A DNA stretch of 64,000 nt, from the NCBI GenBank assembly GCA_027704905.1, contig CM051002.1:4374351-4438350 (forward strand), given 5' to 3'. The position numbers were made by a program, and so were the translations under genes. Positions 58,994 to 64,000 of the stretch are shown one piece after another. Origin of the DNA: Muraenolepis orangiensis. Lineage: Eukaryota > Chordata > Actinopteri > Gadiformes > Muraenolepididae. The notes under the pieces are model-generated. The model was given only the letters and a program-made list of their open reading frames with translations. It searched no databases and was not told the origin of the DNA. How positions within the stretch are numbered: the stretch's first letter is position 1; every line of letters starts with the position of its first letter.

Positions 58994-59302
58994 ATGGATT
59001 CTCCACTCTCACCTCTCTCCCCGTTCCTCGCACTGGAGCCTCCCGGGGAGGTTTCCCCTGAGGACTACTTGGCCGTGAACTTTGCAGCATGCCAGGGTAT
59101 GGCAGCACACCGGGCCTGTGGTAATTGTGGCTCATCACACCAGAGTCGAGCTCCAAACTGCCCTGCCAAGGGACAGAGGTTTCAACGCTGTGGCAGGCAG
59201 AACCATTTTGCACGGGTCTGTCGCTCTGTTCCCTCAACCGACAGCCCACCTCGACGTATGCCTGGGCCATCTACTCAGTGGCCGCCCCCTTCCGACCGCT
59301 AA
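58994..59302 (+). pseudogene. Gypsy gag remnant with two zinc knuckles
   Basis: It starts MDSPLSPLSPFLALEPPGEV at the first ATG after the primer-binding site. Near residue 40 it jumps directly to the nucleocapsid region: ACGNCGSSHQSRAPNCPAKG is a CX2CX4HX4C-like knuckle and FQRCGRQNHFARVCRS a second, with one Cys replaced. The capsid portion of about 150-200 residues is missing. gag packages the element RNA. This version could not assemble a particle. Confidence 0.82.
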
Positions 59303-59499
59303 AGTGCTGCACGGTGGAGCTGGATGTTGTCTGCCTCCCACTGCTGCTGGATACGGGGGCCTCCAAATCACTCCTTAATGTTTCCACGGTCCGGCGGCTC
59401 TTTCCGCTCCGAACACTCACCGCCAACGCCGAGGATCTGTATGGGTATGGACACTCTAAAATAGTAATGGCAGGCACGATCACCTTTGCTGTGCGTTAA
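59125..59499 (+). pseudogene. Gypsy protease fragment
   Basis: In the frame one step from gag, the stretch CLPLLLDTGASKSLLN carries the aspartic protease DTGAS active site, followed by LFPLRTLTANAEDLYGYGHS. A stop at 59497 ends it. Confidence 0.82.
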
Positions 59500-59556
59500 G
59501 GGACTAAGGCTCTGACACAGTGTCAGGCTCTGACACAGTGTCAGGGGGCCAACCTC

Positions 59557-60240
59557 ATGGGTTTTGATTTGTTTTGTCAGCTGGGTTTCACCCTGGTGGA
59601 CAATTCGCCGTGGCAACAGCGCTGGCCTGCTCTGTTCAGTGGTTTGGGCTGCCTCACCTCCTTTGACCACCAGCCCCTCCTCAAGCCTGAGGTACATCCG
59701 GTGATTCAGCCCATACGCCGCCTGCCTCTCGCCCTGCGCGACGACGTCACCGCCGAGCTGCAAAAACTCTTGGACTCATCATCGAGCGCATTGATGCTTC
59801 CCCGTGAATTTCAAACCTGGTGGTGGTGAAGAAAAAGTCAGGGGGCCTGCGTCCATGCATCGATCTCAGGCCGGTGAACAACGCCGTGATACCTGACAGG
59901 TATCCGCTGCCCACAGTGGAGGAGCTAGCCGCACAATTCTACTGCTCTTCCCTGTTCACAAAACTAGACCTTCGCCAAGGCTACCTGCAGGTTCCGCTGC
60001 ACCCTGACAGCCACAGCTTTACAGCTTTCGTGACGCATGTCAGAGTGTTTCGCTATACCTGCATGCCCTTCGGCCTCAGCTCGGCCCCCAGCTGTTTTCA
60101 AAATCATGACCACCATCTTCGCCGGCATCCCGGGCGTGGTCGTCTTCCTGGACGACATAGTGGTTCATGTTGCAACACCGGCCGTTCATGACGAACGCCT
60201 GGCGAGGGTGCTGGACGTCCTCGCCAGTCACAATACTCGT
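59557..60240 (+). pseudogene. Gypsy reverse transcriptase, frameshifted
   Basis: RT blocks in three pieces: VHPVIQPIRRLPLALRDDVT, then KKKSGGLRPCIDLRPVNNAV and FTKLDLRQGYLQVPLHPDS (motif A with Asp), YTCMPFGLSSAPSCFQ (motif B) and, after another shift at about 60105, GIPGVVVFLDDIVVHVATPA with the FLDD catalytic pair (motif C). All catalytic residues survive, but the shifts near 59800 and 60105 kill the enzyme. After ARVLDVLASHN the sequence jumps to RNase H. Confidence 0.88.
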
Positions 60241-60905
60241 TGGGGGAGCGGGAGGCGCTGGCCTGCATCTGGGCGTGCGAACGGTGGCATATGTACGTGT
60301 ACAGGCAACACTTTACGTTGCGTACTGACCATCAGGCTCTCACGGCCCTGCTTGCTCATCAGGGTCAGGGCACAAACCGCTGAGGATCTACCGCTGGTCA
60401 GAGAGACTCCAGCCGAATGACTTCACCACATTGTTTACTCTCGGCAGGGAGAATGTGGTGGCTGACCTGCTCTCCCGCGCCACCCCCGCCCCAGCGCCCG
60501 GCGCGGGCCCCGACACAACAGAGTCAGAGCTCATACTCATGCTCCACGCCCCGCTCTAGACCATGGTTTCCCTGGAGGACCTTCGGCTCGCATCGGAGGA
60601 GGACCCCATGCTCTCCTGGCACCACACTTACATCCGGAAGGGATGGCCTGCGAAGGTCCCAGAGGAGCTGGCGTCTTTTCATCGGGCTGACCTGCGATCT
60701 ACGAGCTGACCTGCAGGAACGGTGTCTGCGTGGCCCGGGGCCTCCGCACGTTCGACCTCAGGGCATGCATCTTGGCTATGGTGCAGGAGGGCTACCCGGG
60801 TATCATAAAGGTGAAACAGCGCTGCAGGGATTTGGTGTGGTGGCCAGGCATAAATCGAGATATAGAGACAATGGTGAACAGTGCACAGCCTGCCTGCTCA
60901 ATGTG
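60241..60905 (+). pseudogene. Gypsy RNase H end and integrase start
   Basis: SLGEREALACIWACERWHMY and QHFTLRTDHQALTALLAHQG are the late RNase H motifs. A TGA ends the block near 60383. FTTLFTLGRENVVADLLSRA, EEDPMLSWHHTYIRKGWPAK and the later MVQEGYPGIIKVKQRCRDLV and WWPGINRDIETMV lead into the integrase zinc-finger region. It is cut at about 60905 by the LINE. Confidence 0.83.
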
Positions 60906-60910
60906 GAGTT

Positions 60911-63900
60911 GGCGCCGTACGAGATGGCTGCCGTGTCGCGAGCTCCCGCACGACGACGCAGTTTTTTGTTATTTATTCTTTTTATCGCAAGTATTTTAGT
61001 TCAGGATGTTAGCAGCAAGTTCACTTATAACTTCTGCACACTTTGGGAGATCAGATCGACAGTCGCTCGCCGCCTACCGGAGTTTTTTCATTCTTTCGGC
61101 TCGGACGTCCCGCCCGAAGTCACAGCTGGATTATCTCCGTCCATTTTGGGCACGATTACGCGCAAGCGTCGCCGGAGGAAGCGAGGGAAGCGAGCCGGCG
61201 TGCTAGTCAGGCTGAGATGTCGATCCGATCGCCCCCCACTACCCACCATTCTACTGGCTAATGTACAGTCTCTGGACAATAAGTTAAGCGAACTACAGGC
61301 TCGTATTCAATTCCACCGGGAAACTAGGGACAATTGTATTATCTGCCTTACGGAGACATGGATGTCGGAGGGGGTTACCGACGCAGCTATCGAGCCGACG
61401 GGATTTTCCGTACACCGGGCGGACAGAACAAAGGCTCTCTCCGGTAAAGATCGCGGAGGGGGGGTATGTCTCATGATAAACAGATCTTGGTGCAACCAAA
61501 GCCATGTACATCCCCTCAAGTCTTTCTGTTCCCCGGACCTGGAGTACCTGATGCTTATGTGCCGTCCATACTGGCTACCTCGGGAGTTTACAGCGGTAAC
61601 CGTGACCGCTGTTTACATTCCCCCACAAGCCAACACGGACACAGCGCTGAAGGAACTGTACGGGGCTATCAGCGAACAGGAGTCGGCCCACCCCGAGGCT
61701 GCTCTCATCGTGGCGGGGGACTTCAACAAGGCGAACCTGAAGAAGGTTCTCCCGAAGTTCTACCAACACATAAAGAGCAACACACGGGGCGAGCGGATCC
61801 TCGACCACTGCTACACTCCCTTCCGTGATGGCTACAAGGCCCTCCTCCGCCCACCGTTCGGCAAATCAGATCACCGCTCTATCCAGCTACTCCCCGCCTA
61901 TAGGCAGAGACTGAAGCAGCAGCCGATCGCTGTGAGGGAGGTCCAATGCTGGTCGGACCAATCAGATTCTACGCTGCAGGATTGTTTTGATCACGCTGAC
62001 TGGCACATGTTCCGCGTTGCCTCGGACAATAACATCAACGAGTACGCGTCGTCGGTCACCGGGTTCATCAAGAAGTGCATAGATGACGTTGTTCCGACCA
62101 AGTCGGTTCGGATATATCCCAACCAGAAACCGTGGATTAACGGCGATGTTCGCGCTGCCCTACATGCGCGTAACGCCGCCTTTGGTTCCGGGAATACGGA
62201 GGAATATACGAGAGCCCGTTACGACCTCCGTAAGACCATCGTCACTGCCAAGCGGGAGTATAAGGACAGAGTGGAAGATAAATTCAAGAAACACGATGCG
62301 AGGGGTATGTGGCAGGGGCTGCAGAAGATAACGAACTTCAGAGGGAGAACCAGTTGTGTAGAGAACTCCTCTACCTCCCTCCCAGGAGAGCTAAATACAT
62401 TTTTTGCTCGGTTCGACGTAAACGGCAGCCCGCCGAAGCCAGCACCGACTGGGGAGACCAGCCAGCTGCGCATCTCGGAGGCGGATGTGCGCCGCACCTT
62501 TAAGCGGCTGAACATCCGTAAGGCGGCAGGCCCCGACGACATCCCGGGCCGCGTCCTCAGAGCATGCGCAGACCAGTTGGCAGGAGTCTTTGCAGACATC
62601 TTCAACCTCTCCCTGTCCCAGGCTGTTGTCCCCGCGGTCTTCAAGATATCCACCATCGTGCCTGTCCCTAAACAAACCAAGGTAACATGCCTGAATGACT
62701 ACAGACCTGTGGCCCTCACCTCGATCGTTAGCAAATGCTTCGAGAGGTTGGTCAAGGACTTTATTTGCTCCGTGTTACCTACCACGCTGGACCCATGGCA
62801 ATTTGCATATCGTCAAAATAGATCCACGGACGACGCAATTGCCATGGCCCTCCACACTGCCCTTTCCCACCTGGAGGGGAAGAACTGTTATGTGCGAATG
62901 CTGTTTGTGGACTACAGCTCAGCATTCAACACAATAGTTCCTGCCAAGCTCGACACCAAGCTGAGAGGTCTAGGCGTACCCCCATCCATGTGCAGCTGGA
63001 TACTGAACCTCCTGTCGGACCGCCGCCAGGTGGTGAGGATGGGCAGCACCACATCAGAGCCACTGACCCTCAACACGGGAGCCCCCCAGGGATGCGTGCT
63101 GAGCCCTCTCCTCTACTCCCTCTACACCCACGACTGCATGGCTATGCACAGCTCCAACGTCATCGTCAAGTTTGCTGACGACACGACAGTGATGGGCCTG
63201 ATCGCCGGCGACGACGAGACCGCCTACAGGGAGGAGGTCGGATCGCTGGAGCAGTGGTGCCAGGAGAACAGCCTCGCCCTCAACGTCAAGAAGACCAAGG
63301 AGCTGATCGTGGACTTCAGGAGGCAGAGGGGAGAGCACAGCCCTATCTCCATCGACGGCGTTGCAGTAGAGAGGGTCAGCATCTTCAAGTTCCTCGGCGT
63401 GCACATCTCCGAGGACCTCACATGGTCCACGCACACCACACACGTGGTGAAAAGGGCCCAACAACGCCTGTATTTTCTCAGGCGTCTGAAGAAATTCAGC
63501 ATGGGCCCCCGCATCCTGAGAACATTCTACAACGGCACCATCGAGAGTGTTCTGACAGGGTGTATCACCGCCTGGTACGGGAACTGCACGGCACTCGAGC
63601 GCAGAGCGCTTCAAAGGGTGGTGCGGACGGCCCAGTATATCGTTGGAGGTGAGCTCCCCTCCCTCCTGGACATTTACAACCAGCGGTGCGTGGCCAAGGC
63701 CAAAAGAATTATAAAAGACATTGCCCACCCCAGCCACGAACTTTACTCACTATTACCGTCAGGCAGGCGATACCGCAGTATCAAGTGTCGTACAAATAGG
63801 CTTAGAGATAGCTTCCACAGTCAGGCCATCAGGCTGCTGAACAAGGGCGTATAACATATAACAATGTATATTTTATTACATTGATTTATATATATATATT

Positions 63901-64000
63901 GCTCTTTTCTGTGCTGATTTTTGCATTTTATAAATTGCATTTTTTATTTTTATTTTATATTCTTTATTCTATTTTTTATTCTATTTTTTATCTATTTTTA
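60911..64000 (+). mobile_element. LINE copy C: near-complete CR1/L2-superfamily element with intact main ORF
   Basis: It starts GGCGCCGTACGAGATGGCTG, the same start as copy A, 13 bp before the ORF. After the stop at 63854 the 3' UTR matches copy B and ends in TTTTTATTCTATTTTTTATC-type repeats that run off the window. Nothing recognisable as a separate ORF1 precedes the start, because upstream is Gypsy sequence. This is the only LINE here with an unbroken frame. Confidence 0.95.
60924..63854 (+). CDS. LINE endonuclease-reverse transcriptase, 976 residues, intact
   Basis: This is the multifunctional protein that nicks DNA and reverse-transcribes element RNA in the nucleus. Start chosen at 60924 (MAAVSRAPARRR), which copy A shares. 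The longer open frame to 60417 is Gypsy DNA. A basic stretch and a hydrophobic core (SFLLFILFIASILVQ, residues 13-27) open the protein. The endonuclease spans about residues 109-320: LANVQSL, TETWMSEG, GDFNKAN near 265 and SDH at 315-317. RT motifs follow: LNDYRPVALTSIVSK, LFVDYSSAFNTI (motif A near 663), NTGAPQGCVLSP (motif B near 719) and FADDTTV (catalytic pair, 750-753). The C-terminal region has YGNCTALERRALQRVV and ends LLNKGV. Length fits this LINE group. All visible catalytic residues are present, so the protein may be functional. Whether it is expressed cannot be seen. Confidence 0.93.
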   Translation: MAAVSRAPARRRSFLLFILFIASILVQDVSSKFTYNFCTLWEIRSTVARRLPEFFHSFGSDVPPEVTAGLSPSILGTITRKRRRRKRGKRAGVLVRLRCRSDRPPLPTILLANVQSLDNKLSELQARIQFHRETRDNCIICLTETWMSEGVTDAAIEPTGFSVHRADRTKALSGKDRGGGVCLMINRSWCNQSHVHPLKSFCSPDLEYLMLMCRPYWLPREFTAVTVTAVYIPPQANTDTALKELYGAISEQESAHPEAALIVAGDFNKANLKKVLPKFYQHIKSNTRGERILDHCYTPFRDGYKALLRPPFGKSDHRSIQLLPAYRQRLKQQPIAVREVQCWSDQSDSTLQDCFDHADWHMFRVASDNNINEYASSVTGFIKKCIDDVVPTKSVRIYPNQKPWINGDVRAALHARNAAFGSGNTEEYTRARYDLRKTIVTAKREYKDRVEDKFKKHDARGMWQGLQKITNFRGRTSCVENSSTSLPGELNTFFARFDVNGSPPKPAPTGETSQLRISEADVRRTFKRLNIRKAAGPDDIPGRVLRACADQLAGVFADIFNLSLSQAVVPAVFKISTIVPVPKQTKVTCLNDYRPVALTSIVSKCFERLVKDFICSVLPTTLDPWQFAYRQNRSTDDAIAMALHTALSHLEGKNCYVRMLFVDYSSAFNTIVPAKLDTKLRGLGVPPSMCSWILNLLSDRRQVVRMGSTTSEPLTLNTGAPQGCVLSPLLYSLYTHDCMAMHSSNVIVKFADDTTVMGLIAGDDETAYREEVGSLEQWCQENSLALNVKKTKELIVDFRRQRGEHSPISIDGVAVERVSIFKFLGVHISEDLTWSTHTTHVVKRAQQRLYFLRRLKKFSMGPRILRTFYNGTIESVLTGCITAWYGNCTALERRALQRVVRTAQYIVGGELPSLLDIYNQRCVAKAKRIIKDIAHPSHELYSLLPSGRRYRSIKCRTNRLRDSFHSQAIRLLNKGV

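Larger units (their letters stand above)
58979..60905 (+). mobile_element. Ty3/Gypsy element (K02A2.6-like zinc-knuckle type), shrunken, cut by LINE copy C
   Basis: Order on the plus strand: primer-binding site, short gag with two zinc knuckles (59117-59225), protease (about 59335-59370), RT (59650-60215), a deletion, RNase H end (about 60230-60390), integrase start (about 60730-60900), then LINE copy C at 60911. At least four frame changes. The gag capsid region and the RT-RNase H junction are deleted. The part beyond the LINE lies outside the window. Confidence 0.88.

Noticed and set aside
60417..60923. N-terminal 169-residue extension of the LINE ORF
   Set aside because: This stretch is out-of-frame Gypsy sequence. 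Copy A shares the family start only from the residue encoded at 60924.

Overview
The window looks like part of a teleost (probably percomorph) nuclear genome. The support is a vertebrate type II cadherin exon with splice signals, two dispersed tRNA-derived SINE families, a full-length Rex3/RTE element with its (GATG)n tail, CR1/L2-superfamily LINEs, chromodomain Ty3/Gypsy elements, hAT DNA transposons, and a very dense set of (CA)n and (GA)n microsatellites. I see no bacterial or viral genes, no CRISPR array and no rRNA. There is no convincing free-standing tRNA gene, only SINE heads. Apart from one exon, almost everything with protein-like content is mobile-element derived and mostly broken.

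The one host-gene feature I can support is on the + strand at 26531-27145. It is a candidate first coding exon of a type II cadherin, best matched from memory to cadherin-22 (cdh22). A furin site (RVKR) is followed by GWVW, the type II Trp2/Trp4 signature, and the exon ends in phase 0 at YVGK before a GT donor. The rest of the window therefore probably lies in large flanking introns or upstream sequence. An in-frame TGA sits between the candidate start codon and the furin site.

Layout. 1-1102: 5' part of LINE copy A (minus). 1.6-1.9 kb: hAT tail (minus). 2.6-5.9 kb: near full-length but broken Rex3 inserted in a TG microsatellite. 7.1-9.5 kb: internally deleted chromovirus with both LTRs (minus). 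9.5-12.3 kb: microsatellites, minisatellites and two back-to-back hairpins. 12.5-16.1 kb: SINEs, a SINE foldback and a long hairpin. 18.1-18.9 kb: LINE endonuclease relic. 19.1-20.8 kb: BED-finger hAT transposase pseudogene (minus). 24-26 kb: minisatellite and alternating palindromes. 26.5-27.1 kb: cdh22 exon. 28-31 kb: SINE, LINE relic and a probable DNA transposon. 31.8-32.7 kb: unrecognised 291-codon ORF (minus). 33.4-34.8 kb: a 1439-bp hAT element with 17-bp TIRs and a perfect 8-bp target duplication. 35-43 kb: mostly simple repeats plus a 438-bp MITE. 43.7-44.5 kb: LINE C-terminus with a minisatellite grown inside it. 46.7-53.5 kb: solo LTR, two Gypsy remnants and SINEs. 55.6-57.9 kb: LINE copy B (minus). 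59.0-60.9 kb: shrunken Gypsy with zinc knuckles, cut by LINE copy C (60.9 kb to window end), which has an uninterrupted 976-codon ORF.

The genes do not form a pathway. The coherent story is repeated insertion, internal deletion and local repeat expansion around a cadherin exon. The most notable patterns are the exon with its premature stop, the intact LINE ORF with a signal-like hydrophobic N-terminus, the complete hAT element with captured minisatellites, an in-frame gag-integrase fusion, and an unusual number of short perfect snap-back palindromes. I did not find a clearly new multi-gene system.
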